Below, in pieces: positions 25,840 to 37,578 of a DNA stretch of 64,000 bases. A model generated the notes under the pieces. It saw only the letters and a program-made list of their open reading frames with translations. It made no database searches and had not been told where the DNA came from. Origin of the DNA: Cymodocea nodosa (Eukaryota; Streptophyta; Magnoliopsida; Alismatales; Cymodoceaceae); contig CM072344.1 of assembly GCA_036874045.1 (NCBI GenBank), positions 12,744,501 through 12,808,500 of the forward strand. The letters are read 5' to 3'. Position 1 is the first letter of the stretch. Each line of letters starts with the position of its first letter. The translations under genes and the position numbers were made by a program.

Positions 25840-27491
25840 ATTTTTGTTGAGTATTTTTTTTTGATAATGTGTACTGAATGAAGGTAATCATATTTGCTCA
25901 ATTACTATTGCTTGTGAAAAGAAATTAAAAACATCAATTAATACAGAAAAAGCTTACTGATATAATACTTGTCTATATTGGATCTGAAATTATACTAAGT
26001 TAATAACTAGTCGTTTCATTGCATTAATTTCTCATTTAACTAAATGTTAAGTTAACGTGTGTTTTTATTGAAAAGCATGATATATTTTAAAGTTATATAT
26101 TCTATATCATGAACAGTGCACGTTTAGATAACTCGTTAAGTTAGAGTATTATTTGTATAGAGATCATGTGAGAACTCAATAAGTTAGAGGCTTAAAGGTT
26201 AAAATAGGTCACGTGAGAACTCGTTAAGTTAGTGAGTAAAAGAAGAGACGAACTCATTAAGTTAGTGTTGTACACGTAGTGAATTATAAGTTACGAATGT
26301 TATATTGTATCACGTGAGTTACACATGTTTAACTTGTTAAGTTAACATAACTAAACGCGTTGAGTTACTATATTGAACACTAAGGCAACACGTTAGGTTA
26401 GCGTTATAAAACTTAAGTTGTTATTTTTGCACATGGTAAAATTCTTATTATAAAAACATTTGTTTATTACTGGTTTGTTGAGTTATCTGTAACACAACGA
26501 AGATGGTTCGTTGAGTTATCATAACACCACGAAGATGGTTAGTTGAGTTAGCGTAACACCACAGACTTAGTTCGTTGAGTTAGCTACAATACTTGTCACA
26601 TGAGTTGGCACATGAGGAACTCGTTAAGTTAGAAACGTTAAGTTATATATCTACTTGTTTTACTTGTTTAGTTAACATTAAAGTAATGACTTTTTATTAC
26701 ACTTGATGAAAGATTTTAGACAAGAAAGTTTATTTTGCAGGAAATTTTTTAGAGATCCAAGATTGATGATTAAAGAAAATTCGAAATGTAAACGTAGGTC
26801 AGAACGTGTGTATTTCAATGAAGGAAAAAGAAAAGACGTGAAGCAGTGGAAGATTGATAATGATTAAACATGGAGGATATGCATGAAATGAAGATACAGT
26901 ATAAAAGGCATAGAATTCTCGTTGATCAGTTATCCATGCACATCAAACGAAAAATCTTTTCAAGGATCGAAAACACCTCTTCGGGGAAAAGCTCTCAAGT
27001 GGAAGAAAATTCAGTGAAGTAAAAAAAGGTGAGATATATGTCATTGAAGATTTGAAGTATTAGATGGAAGAAAATTCAGTGAAGTAGAAAAGGTCAAATT
27101 TATGTCACTGAAAATTTAAAGTATCAGAAGAAAGCAAATTCGGTGAAGTAGAGAAAGAATAGATATTCGTCACTAAAGAATTGCTAAAGAAGAAATAGAA
27201 GAAGAAGAAGAAAGATCTCAAATAGGGAGAAATGTTTTAAATTATGCAAATTCGTTTTCTCTGTTTGTAGTTATGAAATTGTTTAGATGAAACATGGTAT
27301 TGATATATAATTGCATCTACAATTTCTGTGGAGAATTGAATTGTATATTGTAATTGGAACCTTGAATAAAAATGATTTTATGAAAACAATGTCTCGACTT
27401 GTTTTTGTGTTTTAAAGTTTCAATTATAATCAAAAATTTTGAAAAACACAATTCACCCCCCTTTTGTGTAGCCATACGATCCTACAATTTT
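25840..27491 (+). mobile_element. Solo copia A-type LTR with 5-bp target duplication
   Basis: A full LTR (25,845-27,486; 1,642 bp, TGTTGAG ... CCTACA) is flanked on both sides by ATTTT (25,840-25,844 and 27,487-27,491). Removing LTR plus one ATTTT rejoins the RT reading frame without a gap, so the insertion site is exact. No internal region is present. Solo LTRs arise by recombination between the two LTRs of an inserted element (known mechanism). Confidence 0.95.
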
Positions 27492-28332
27492 TCCTAGGCT
27501 TACAAATTAAGCAGTTAAATCAGGGTACTTTTATTTCACAAGAAAAATATACTCAAGATTTATTAAAGAGGTTTGGATTAGACAACACTAAAACAAAGAA
27601 TACACCAATGAGTATTATCACTAAGTTGGATAAAGATGACTCTAGAAAAACTATAGATATAAAACAATATAGAAGTTTGATGGGTTCATTACTTTATTTA
27701 ACAGCTAGCTAACCAGATATTATGTTTAGTGTATGTACTTGTGCTAGATATCAATCTAATCCTAAAGAATCACACCTACTTGCTATTAAACGAATTTTTA
27801 AATATCTATTAGGAACCATCAATTTCGAATTGTTTTACTTTAAACACAGTTCTTTACATTTAATAGGTTATAGTGATGCTGATTTTGCAGGATGTAAGTC
27901 TGAAAGAAAAAGCACTAGTGGCACTTATCAATTATTAGGAAATTCTTTAGTGTCATGGTTTAGCAAAAAGCAAAATTATGTAGCATTATCTACAACTGAA
28001 GTTGAATATATAGTTGTTGCACTTTGCTGTGCTCAAATCCTATGGATTAAACAAACTTTAAAAGATTTTAATTTAGCCTATGAACCAACTAAAATTTTCT
28101 GTGATAGTAGTTCTACAATAAGTTTGTCTAAAAATCCTATCTTACATTCACGAGCTAAACATATAGAAGTTCGACATCATTTTCTAAGGGATAATGTTAT
28201 AAAAGGAAAAATAATATTAAATTTTGTTCCTACCTAGAACAATTAGCAGATCTATTTACAAAACCCTTAGATGAAAATACCTTTTCAAAATTACGATTAG
28301 AACTTGGTATCTGTAGGTTATCTGATGTTTAA
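27492..28332 (+). pseudogene. Copia B RT C-terminus and RNase H
   Basis: Continues the RT of 25,652-25,839 with FFLGLQIKQLNQGTFISQEKY, then YRSLMGSLLYLTAS and MFSVCTCARYQSNPKESH. RNase H shows GYSDADFAGCKSERKSTSG, SWFSKKQNYVALSTTEVEY, FCDSSSTISLSKNP and HSRAKHIEVRHHFL. Stops fall at a single codon near 27,710 and at about 28,236. The C-terminus ends LGICRLSDV at the TAA at 28,330-28,332, the same ending as copia A, so the full pol length is preserved. Confidence 0.9.
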
Positions 28333-29245
28333 ATTGTCCTGTTTATTGCATAACATTTTGGTTTGTTATAAAGTAGCTTTAGAATGTAATTTCTTTATTA
28401 AAAAAAAACTCAAAATATCTATTTTAGAATTACTGTTTACTAGCAGTTAAGAATTTATGAAATTTTGATTTTTATTAAAGTCAATTTATTTAAGAAAAAT
28501 TCAGAAAAGGTTACTTAAGGAAAGTTGATTTAATTCAATATGAGTGCCAACTGTATTTTTGTTACTTATGTATACGCCATTATAGAGATTTTAATTGGAA
28601 AATACATAAAAAATATGTATCATTTATTAAAGGAAAGTTATTAACATACTGTTAGAAAAATTAAGTCTTGTAGTTGCCTCTTATTCAATTTACTATCTTG
28701 TTTTATTGTTTGTCTGCAATTACTTGAGTAATTAAGTTCGTTAGGGGATCTTAAACCCTAGTCACTTGAACCAACTGGTTTGAGATGTGCTGATTGAAAA
28801 CCTATTTTACAAGTAATTCAGATTCTATTTAATATAAAAAAAATGGTTACTTATTCTCACTTATCATTGAGTAAATGGTTATCTTTCCCCTAAGCAAGGG
28901 ATTGTGATTATGTAAAAAGATGATATTGTGGGAGGTAATACATAAAATAAATAAAAAATAAAAAAAAGGGGGTAATGTTCTCAAGGTTAGATTGTTTTAC
29001 AGGTGTTATAACAATTCTACTATAATCTGTACATATAATCTTTGTTATTTTTCTTTGTTATTATCTATTCTTTACACATAATGTAATGCATTTATTTTCT
29101 CAAGTTCGTGTACTCATTATTGAATTCTTTTAAGTTACCTGAAGGTATATCTCTATGAATTTTCTTTTGTAAACTGAATAAAATAAAAGTCAGAAAGTCT
29201 AAATTGTTAAATCTACTACTTATTTCTGTATTTAATTTTTTTTTA

Positions 29246-29285
<40 letters not shown>

Positions 29286-29770
29286 CTTAAATCTATTAGG
29301 GCTTGGCAACTCAGTTTAAGTACGCCATTTTTGAACTTAAATGACAAGTCTATTTAAGGCTTAGCAACTCACTTAAGTCAGCTATTTTGAATTTAATGAC
29401 AAATCTATTAGAGCTTGACAACCTAATATTAAGTACATCATAGATTCTCTAGACTACATTTATGTAGGGGGAGCAAACAATGGTACATTTAATCAAATGC
29501 AAATATTCTAGAACTTATACAAATAAAAAGTTAGACTCATTCAGTAAGTTTAATGTACAGTTATGTATTTCACTTGATTTCAGCTATTTTATCTAACCCT
29601 CTGAGTTTTTCGTATTGTTAAGTTTTTACTCTTCTACAAACTCGAATAGTTAGATTTCTCTTTGAGTTTCTGTTTTAAATTCTTATATTTTATCCTTTTA
29701 AGAAACTCAAACAGTTATGATTAAGTCTTCGACTTTACGCATATCCATCCGAGAAACTCAAATAGTTAAC
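28333..29770 (+). other. Noncoding post-pol region of copia B
   Basis: No open frame. It occupies the same position as the copia A spacer and has an internal purine tract TGTAGGGGGAG at about 29,464-29,474, the likely central polypurine tract. Short repeats around AACTCAAATAGTTA appear near 29,640-29,770. The Harbinger element starting at 29,774 splits it from 34,245 on. Confidence 0.6.
29247..29285. repeat. (AT)n(AG)n microsatellite
   Basis: About ten AT dinucleotides run directly into about ten AG dinucleotides. Confidence 0.95.
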
Positions 29771-30290
29771 TTAGGGGGGGTTAGTGCCTAACGGAATTTA
29801 GTTGATAGAAAGGAAAATCGCTGAATTCCATTAGAATGCCATTAGTGTGCATAATACCGAAGGAAAAAGAAAGTGTGATTTTACCAACATATAAATATGT
29901 AAATTTACCTTTACCGTTTCATCATTTTTGACCTCCCCCTTCCGGAAAAATCGACCTTCCCCCCTGAGCCCGACTCTTTTGTTGCCCCCTCCTCACGCTC
30001 ATCGCCCCCTCGTACAGCTGCATCCATCACAACTCCTCCTTCATCGTTGCCCGCTCCTTCGTCACAACCCTCGCTCATCCATCGCTATAAACTACCACTA
30101 CATCCATCACTACAGCTGTCGCTCACGCTCGCAACCATCGCATTCGTCACTCATGCTTGTAGCCGTTGCATCCGTCGCTCACACTCGCAGCCATCACTCA
30201 CGCTCGCTACCGCCACATCTGTCGCTGCCATTGCATCTGCCACTGCTGCCGCATCTACCGCATTTGCTGCATCCAAACCTCGGTATCTTG

Positions 30291-31420
30291 TTTTTACACC
30301 ATTATTGGAAATATCCAAGAATCATGACTTGTTTATTGTGGCTTCATTCTATTGCATAATTTTCAGTCTATTATTTTTTCTACTCTATGTAGCACCTTCG
30401 ATTAGCCATCCATTTGAGGACTTGATCAACGTATTGTTTTGTTTAATCAGTTTTCAACAATTGTTTTGTTTATATTGTTAATGTTTTGATGTTGTTTAAC
30501 TTATTTTTAGTATTAATTTAGCTTATTATTGTTGAAAACTATTATGTTGAAAATTGATTAATTTAGCTTATAATTTAACTCACTTGTCATCTGTAATGCC
30601 ATGACTAAGGAGCCTACTTTGAAACAATCTAGAATTAAACAGAACAAAAGATAAACCTTTTCCAAACAAACTTGCATGGGACGAAGATAGGCATTTTGTT
30701 TGGTAACTACAAAACAGAAAAAAAATTTACTTGTGGTACTATCCCACACTCTTGCAAACCAACATGAAACATTGGTAAGCAAAGATAAAACAAAACAAAT
30801 TATTCTGTCAATTTCTTATACTACATTTCAGTTATAAGATTAGTGTCATTTTCTGAAGCCTACATTCTTATGATAATGGTAATTTTATTGTCAAGATTCA
30901 CACCCAAGTCTTCTTTCTCTATGCAATGAAAGAACAAATATTTATCCATTGCAGTTAGAAACAAACACTTACACATGCATACTGCAGTAATGGTACATGG
31001 ATTACAATTAAATGATTGCTTCAAAGTTGGAAAAATCAAACAATAAGGGTGTTTATCTTTGGTTCGTTTCACTTATTATCGTTGAAAACTATTATTGTTG
31101 AAAACTGATTAAATTTAGTTTAAAATAGAAATATAGATGCAAGTAATTTCGAAACTAAAAATATATGTTATAGGATATTACCCCCTCATGTACCATTTAT
31201 TGATGTGATTCATAAGGTAATTCTGTTTGGCATAGGATATTGTTTTGCATTTATTGCTTGGCATAGGTTATTTAATTCATTAACCATTTAATATTAATAT
31301 ATATTTATTGGTTTGCTTTCATTTTCAATTATTGAGTAGATTGACAAAATATATTATGTTTTTACAAATCTCATAATCTTCTGTCGGAGTAGTTAATTAA
31401 TATTTGATCTTATGTAATAA
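30291..31420 (+). other. H1 leader, AT-rich part, no gene seen
   Basis: Sequence between the GC-rich leader and ORF1 of H1. Open frames on either strand here are short and carry no recognisable domain. It may contain an intron or the ORF1 promoter. Confidence 0.4.
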
Positions 31421-32457
31421 ATGAGTATTCCTGATAAAGGATGGGGTAATGGAGGACGAACTTATATGACTTGGAATGTTGATGCAAATGTATTCTTTTT
31501 AGATATTTTGTTAGAAGTATTAAATGAGGGAAACAAAAAAATCCAAGATGGAAAGATAAAAGGGAGCACTTGAGATGAAATAGTTGAAAAATACAATAAT
31601 AGAAGAAATGCATGTATTACAAAAAGAATGTAGAATGTCGCTTAAAGATATGGAGACAAATTTATCGTAACTACTCAAAAATTGCAAATCAAAGTGGATG
31701 GGGATGGAATTTCATACAAGGGTATACTAACATAAATGAAGAGATATGGAAGGAGTTTATTAAGGTTTGATTTTTATTTACATACTTTAAGATTATCCCA
31801 ATTGTAATGAATTTTTCTTAATATATATTGTAATTTTATGTAGGCACATCCAAAGTGTGAAAGCTGTAAGGGAAAACCATGTTTCATTTATGAACAATTA
31901 CAATTGATTTTTGAATGTACTATGGCTAATGGAAATATGTCTAAACAGTTAGAAGAATTAGATATTGTACCAAACACTCAAGTTCCAAATACATTTACTC
32001 CAAACATTACACAAGATGGAATGGGCATCGATTCTGATATACCTCCTAGTTCAGGAGAAAGTGCACATGCTCCATTGGAGTAGAGGAAAAGGGGAAGCGA
32101 GCATGCCCTCATGCAGAATCTCAACAAATGATTACAAAATGTTTGAAAGATACCTCACGAGCTTTTCTTACTTTGTGTGAACAAGATACTATTAATGGTG
32201 AGGTACGTAATGAACAAATGAGAGAGATGGTTAGCGTACAAAAGGAGATGGTTGGCATACGAAAAGAAATGTTTGCATGGAAGAAGGAAATGTTTGCATG
32301 GCAAAAGAAGTCTGAGTGTTTTTTAGATGAAGCTATTGCAGTAATATTTGAGATTGAAGATCTATCTGTGACTGATCGATATAAAGCTACTCAATTATTC
32401 CAAAAGCAAGAAATCAGTAAAATATTTCTATCAATTCCAAAAGAAATGCGACAATGA
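31421..32457 (+). pseudogene. Harbinger ORF1 (Myb/SANT-like) of H1
   Basis: The ATG at 31,421 opens MSIPDKGWGNGGRTYMTWN, with the Trp-rich spacing of the Myb/SANT-like domain that PIF/Harbinger ORF1 proteins use to bind the transposon ends. Exon 1 continues through FLDILLEVLNEGNKK to IWKEFIK. A GT-AG intron at 31,765-31,843 is followed by a second exon with KPCFIYEQLQLIFE. The C-terminus has a coiled-coil-like run of repeated KEMFAW units and ends at 32,457. Breaks: a stop at a Trp position near 31,570, a frameshift near 31,620, and a stop and frameshift near 32,082. Confidence 0.82.
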
Positions 32458-32659
32458 TGGTTAAAGTTTCACTTAGAAAAGATGGAAGACTAAAGATGAT
32501 TTACATGTTTGTTTTTTGTATTAGATGTATGATGTAACTACTTTTGGTTTGGACTGAAATGTGGAATGATATTATGTCAGATGTTTGTTTATCATATTTT
32601 GTTATGTTCTATTAATTGTGGAATGATTTCATGTAATATGTTTGAACATGAAATTTTGT

Positions 32660-34045
32660 AGGTGACGATAAACTTTGAAGAGGATTTTGACGAACTAGTA
32701 AATGACACATTGATGTTATTTGAAGAAGAGGAAGAACATGCTAGAAGAAGGCAAAGACGTCTACTTGCTTTTTGGAATATTTTAGTAGGGATTGCAAGTA
32801 CCTCAACTTTGTTTTCAAGTACAAGTCGTATTTATAGTAAAGAAGGTGTAGATTATATAAGAAGATTACTAGATCCTTCTTTACCACATCAAGTTTACAA
32901 TTGTCGAAAAATTTATAGAATGAGTCAAAGTGTTTTCAAGGGTTTTTGTGAATTAATGAGGAGGGAAGAAGTCTTGAAAAATACCAACAATATTAGTGTA
33001 AAAGAGAAGTTTGCCATGTTCCTTGTGACAGTTGGGCAAAATCCAAGGTATAGAGTAACTACAGAAAGATTTAGTTGATCAAGTTGGACAGTTAGTAAAT
33101 ACTTTAATGAAGTCTTGAATGCTGTATTATGACTAAATCATATTCTTCTAACAAGACCTTCATCTGAAACACCAAGTCGAATTCGTCAAGACTCAAATGT
33201 GTACCCATATTTTAAGGTACATTTCCACACCTTTGTAGTTTCCTTATCTTTAATGTTATTTTAATCAATATCAAAATAAAACTGCATGTTTATAGGATTG
33301 TATTGGAGCTACTGATGGTACACATATCAAAGCAACTATTTATGGATAAAAAATAGCAAGATTTAGGAACAGGAAAGGTGAATTATCTCAAAATGTAATG
33401 GCAGCATGTAATTTTGATATGGAATTTACATATATTTTAGCTGGTTGGGAAGGATCAGCTACTGATGCTCGTATTCTCCAAGATGTAGTTACTAGACCTA
33501 ATGGTTTTCAGGTTCCACCAAGTAAATGTGTTTTCTACTTCTAGAAGTTATGAAGACATCACCATACTAATATTTTTTTTATACAGGTAAGTTTTACTTA
33601 GTTGATGCTGGCTATCCAAATCAACCAGAATATATTTGTCCATATCGAGGTGTAAGATACTATCTATCTGATTATGTTAATGATAGAGTTCCTCGTAATG
33701 CTCTTGAAAATTTTAACTACAGACATTCACAACTGAGAATAGTCATTGAGCGTACATTTGGAGTTGTGAAACATCGATTCTCAATATTACGTGGTGAAAT
33801 GCCATATCCATATGAAACACAAGTGAAGATTGTCATCGCATGTTTTTTGCTTCATAATTTTATTCGTAAGACTGATAAAGAAGATTTACTTGAAGACTTG
33901 CAAGATGAGTTGGAAGAGTTAAATAGGAGAGATACATATGGAAAGCAATGCACAGGTTCAAATGACTCAAGAACAAAGAAAAGAAATGGCAGATAAGATG
34001 CGAGAAGATATGATGATGGCAATGTGGGATGGAAGAACTACTTGA
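32660..34045 (+). pseudogene. Harbinger transposase (DDE) of H1
   Basis: The N-terminus lies in the open frame 32,662-33,078 with RIYSKEGVDYIRRLLDP and FAMFLVTVGQN. Two GT-AG introns are visible (33,217-33,295 and 33,522-33,586). The middle exon has the first catalytic Asp in ATDGTHIKA. The last exon has the second in LVDAGYPN and the Glu in IVIERTFGVVKHRF. Stops lie at 33,077 and 33,131 and at a Gln position near 33,349. A frameshift near 33,930 moves the C-terminus (MREDMMMAMWDGR) to another frame, ending at 34,045. It would cut and paste the element if intact; this copy is dead. Confidence 0.9.
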
Positions 34046-34244
34046 TATTATTTAGTATTGTTATATTTGAATTAAGATGTATTTGTATTTTTTGAATATT
34101 AGTTGTAATAAACTTTTGTCAGAATTTCCATCAGAATTTTCCGTCCTACACTAAACCCTTCTCAGAATTTTTCTTTTTCTTTCCGTTACAAATTTTCTTT
34201 TTCCTTTCCGTTAGAATTTTCCATCATGCACTAACATCCCCTTA

Positions 34245-34651
34245 ATATTATTATATTTTTATGAAAGACTTAAAATATGACAATAACTATTCTAGTTTGT
34301 CGTATAGTTATATGCTTTACTACTCATAAAACTCAAATAGTTATCATAAGTCTTCGAGTTTTCTCATTTTTACTTAGCTAGTAGTTATTTTCTTTACACG
34401 AACAATTACGCTAAGTCTTCTACTTTTATTGGTTGTAAAACTCGTATAGTTATTGTAAGCATTCAAGTTATTTATCAACAACAGATCTTATATTTATGAT
34501 TTCAATGATTGAATTCATTTATTCATTTATAAACTCAAAGAGTTATAAATGTTTTACTAACAACCTTTCGTGTTTCTACCTTGGTAAAACTCTAGTTTCA
34601 CAATCTTTACTTCCACTAAGTTCTATAGCGAACAGCGAAAATTACTCGTGA
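34245..34651 (+). other. Remainder of the copia B post-pol spacer
   Basis: Continues the sequence interrupted by H1. It holds several repeats of the form AACTC-ATAGTTAT (34,320-34,450) and no open frame. Confidence 0.5.
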
Positions 34652-37198
34652 ATGTTAGGACGTGGACGAGGACGTGGTAGAATGAAAAAAGTGTAGAAAA
34701 GAGAGATGGAACTTCAGAAGATAGAAAATGAGATCGACATTTACTCAAGGTATACTTTTTCTAAAGAAGTACTACATGAAATTAGAAAAGCTGTTCAAGA
34801 CAAGAAAATTTTCTATTGGAAATTTATTCAAAATTATGCTGAAACACAGTTTAGACTAAAAACAGACTGAACTTTCCATGTTACAAATGTGGAAAAGAAC
34901 ATTACAACCTAACCCTGAGGTTGTTACATGTTCTAGACAAATACTTGAAAAATCAGTATAGTCTATTACTTATTATGGAAAGAAATGGGGACCAATGATA
35001 GAAAATGCCAACAAGGAATTAGAATCTTTGTATTCCCAACATTATTTTTCCCTAGCTATTTTAGACGACATTCAATAGTTTATTGATGAATAGAAAATTG
35101 CCATTTGGAAAATGGGCCTTCGAAGTGAAGGACAAAAAGTTTATCAACTAAAAATGGTAGAGGTTGAGAGCTTAAAACTCTATATTCCATTATTGCAACC
35201 TAGGCATCATGGTGAAGGACCATCAAGACCATAGGTGCCTTTAATAGGAAAAATTAAGAAAACTTTAGAATCTCCTAAACAACCAGAAACACTACAGACA
35301 TATAGTCAGAAAAAGAAGAAGACATTAGAATATTTTGGAATGACTAAAGGTGTACAAGGCATATTGCAGCAAAGAGAAGAATCGTTGAAAAATGGAAAAT
35401 TGTGTTCCATTGCACAAGTTGGACAGGATTTTGTTTCAGGAATCCCAGCAAATGTGACAAATATCGAATTACAAGCATACACTCTAAGGTATTGTATCAC
35501 ATTAGTGCATAATGTCTCTTTTAATACAATGGACAGTTTTTCACTTCATGTAGCAAGCCAACATTCTTTTCCTACGGAAAGAGAACATGTAGGAAATTTT
35601 GATGATATATATATAGATGATATCAATTTTGATGACATTTTTGATAACATAGACACTGAGTCTATGAATTTTAAAGATATTTCATCTAAAGAGGAATGTA
35701 CAGATATTTTTCCTCTTACAATATCTCAGATAAAGATTTTTGATTTTTGGTATAGTTGCTTATACTACATTTTATACATGTGGTTATGTCTGTTACAATA
35801 TATAGTATATTTGTTGATAAATGTATATAATCAACAAACTACACAGTTACATATAGAATATGATATTGCTAATGTCTCAATTATAGAAATTTTAGAATTA
35901 CAGAATAACTCTATTACACAGACAAATATAGAACATTCTTTCATACAGAGATAGTTGTTGTATAAACCAATTATAGAAATAAATGTTGTTGATAGACAGA
36001 ATAGTACAAAGACTATTGATACTGATATGTTTCACGAAGATCACACAAAGGAAATTCAGTAGATTATTGATACAACAATAACAGATATTTCAGACATTTA
36101 TACTAGCTTTGATAGAAATTCCACTAGTTTTGAAAGATCTGAAAATATAGATGTTGATAATATTGAAACAAGTCCTAGATCAGAACATCATAACAGGAAA
36201 ATACTTAATCCTAAATAGAATTTAGACGACACATTGTTATGGTTTAGAAATAAGTCATGTTATAAAAATTTTCAAACATATAAAACTTTTACAGTTTTAT
36301 ATTCAAGACCAATTAAGTTTGAAGGGATGGCACATATATGAGAAATTTTTGAATTTCAAGGCTTGTTGACTTTGCTTCCACAACAGCCAGGCCATCTTGT
36401 TATACCAGAACTTGTAAGTTGTTTTTACTCAAACTTAATAGTGGAAGAAGGTATTCTTGTTTCAAATATACAAAAATATGATATATATTTAACTCCAGAA
36501 TTACTTTATCAAGTACTTGGTCTGAAAAATGAAGGAATTAAATTATCAGAAAGAAAACATGTTTATCAGTTGGGATGGGACATTAAAAGTTTAGTCAAAG
36601 ATTTGACTACCAACAATCAAATGAGATTACTAAATGATTTAAATGGCCAAGCACGTTTTATTGCAAAAATACTACATGCCTCACTCTTTTAGAGGTTTGA
36701 TCATAGTGCAGAAGTTGGAAAATGCTGTCTTTATGCTACATATGCATTAATTAACCATATATAAGTGAACTGGTATGATATTTTTGTTTCTCATATCTTA
36801 AACTTGTAGAGTAATTATTTTATGGTGATACACTTTTGAGAATTGTGGCAAGTCAAACAGATATTACACATTGGCCATAGAAAAGATTAAAGTTAAGGTT
36901 TTTCTTTGCAAAGGAACTACAAAAATACTAGGAAGCAGATACACCTATAATTCGACAACAATAACAACAACAGGATCAGCAAACTCAGTCACAAGAACAA
37001 CAGCAATAGTTGACATAGTTTTCAGAACAACAACAACATATAGATACAAATACAGGTATACATACAGATACACATACAGATTTACATACAGACATAAATA
37101 CAGAATTTTTATAGCAACCATCACAAGTTTCACCGTTAGATTTAGATCAAGCAATAATTGATCAAATAAACAGAGTAAGTACAAAAATTGCAAAGTAA
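34652..37198 (+). pseudogene. ORF3 of copia B, 'putative plant transposon' domain
   Basis: The ATG at 34,652 opens a basic MLGRGRGRGRMKK start like that of copia A ORF3, and YTFSKEVLHEIRKAVQ matches the A counterpart. The longest open part is 35,235-35,954. It includes a strongly hydrophobic stretch of about 27 residues (35,745-35,825, containing YYILYMWLCLLQYIVYLLI) that could span a membrane. The conserved core (36,340-36,690) reads IFEFQGLLTLLPQ, CFYSNLIVEEGI and LTPELLYQVLGLKNEGIK. The C-terminus near 37,100-37,198 is a DLDQAIIDQINRV helix ending at 37,198. Many stops and frameshifts are present. Confidence 0.7.
37035..37106. repeat. Hexamer tandem repeat (ACAGAT/ACATAC type) in ORF3 B
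   Basis: About twelve imperfect copies of a 6-bp unit such as ACAGAT, ACATAC or ACAAAT run through the ORF3 C-terminal region. In the ORF3 frame they encode alternating Thr with Asp, His or Asn. Confidence 0.75.
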
Positions 37199-37578
37199 AT
37201 TTAAGATACTCTAATAAATATTTTTCAAAGACAAAAAGGCTTGTGATTATACAAATTATGTATTGCAGGATTTATTCATTGTAATTTGTTACCGAAAATT
37301 ACTTACGTAAAGCAATCACATTATGTAAACTGTTTACTGCATTTAATGATCATATACTTGTTTTTGACAATTTTTGTTTCAAATAATTTTTATTTAAATA
37401 GTTTATTCTTATCCACAAAATATATGCATGTTTAAAAATTTCTTTTTGAATGATATATACTTAGCAAGTTTTTCTTCCTTACATTTTATTTACTTTTTTA
37501 TAATGCCAAAAAGGGGGAGAAGATAAAAGATAAATTATTTGACTTATTAGGTTTTGACATCATCAAAAAGGGGGAGAT
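37199..37578 (+). other. 3' region of copia B with two polypurine tracts
   Basis: AAAAAGGGGGAGA occurs at about 37,507-37,519 and again at about 37,565-37,577, the second directly before the 3' LTR. The arrangement mirrors copia A and supports a Sirevirus-like assignment. Confidence 0.8.

Larger units (their letters stand above)
29774..34241 (+). mobile_element. PIF/Harbinger DNA transposon H1, complete ends
   Basis: The ends are inverted: GGGGGGGTTAGTGC at 29,774-29,787 and GCACTAACATCCCC at 34,228-34,241. Each is flanked by the 3-bp duplication TTA (29,771-29,773 and 34,242-34,244), typical of PIF/Harbinger. It carries both expected genes, a Myb-like ORF1 and a DDE transposase. Length is 4,468 bp. 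It sits in the post-pol spacer of copia B. The GC-rich Ser/Pro-coding-like stretch at 29,935-30,290 is its leader, with CTCGCAGCC-type imperfect repeats, and resembles a similar leader in element H2. Confidence 0.93.

Noticed and set aside
29928-30481. Two overlapping Pro/Ser/His-rich open frames as genes
   Set aside because: Same situation in the H1 leader: low-complexity composition keeps two frames open at once.
35235-35954. A stand-alone host gene
   Set aside because: Its frame continues into the ORF3 core at 36,340 and its N-terminal neighbour matches copia A ORF3, so it is part of a retrotransposon ORF.
36871-37161. A 96-codon Tyr/Thr/Arg-repeat protein
   Set aside because: The residues are a frame-shifted reading of the hexamer repeat inside ORF3 B; the ORF3 frame itself ends at 37,198.
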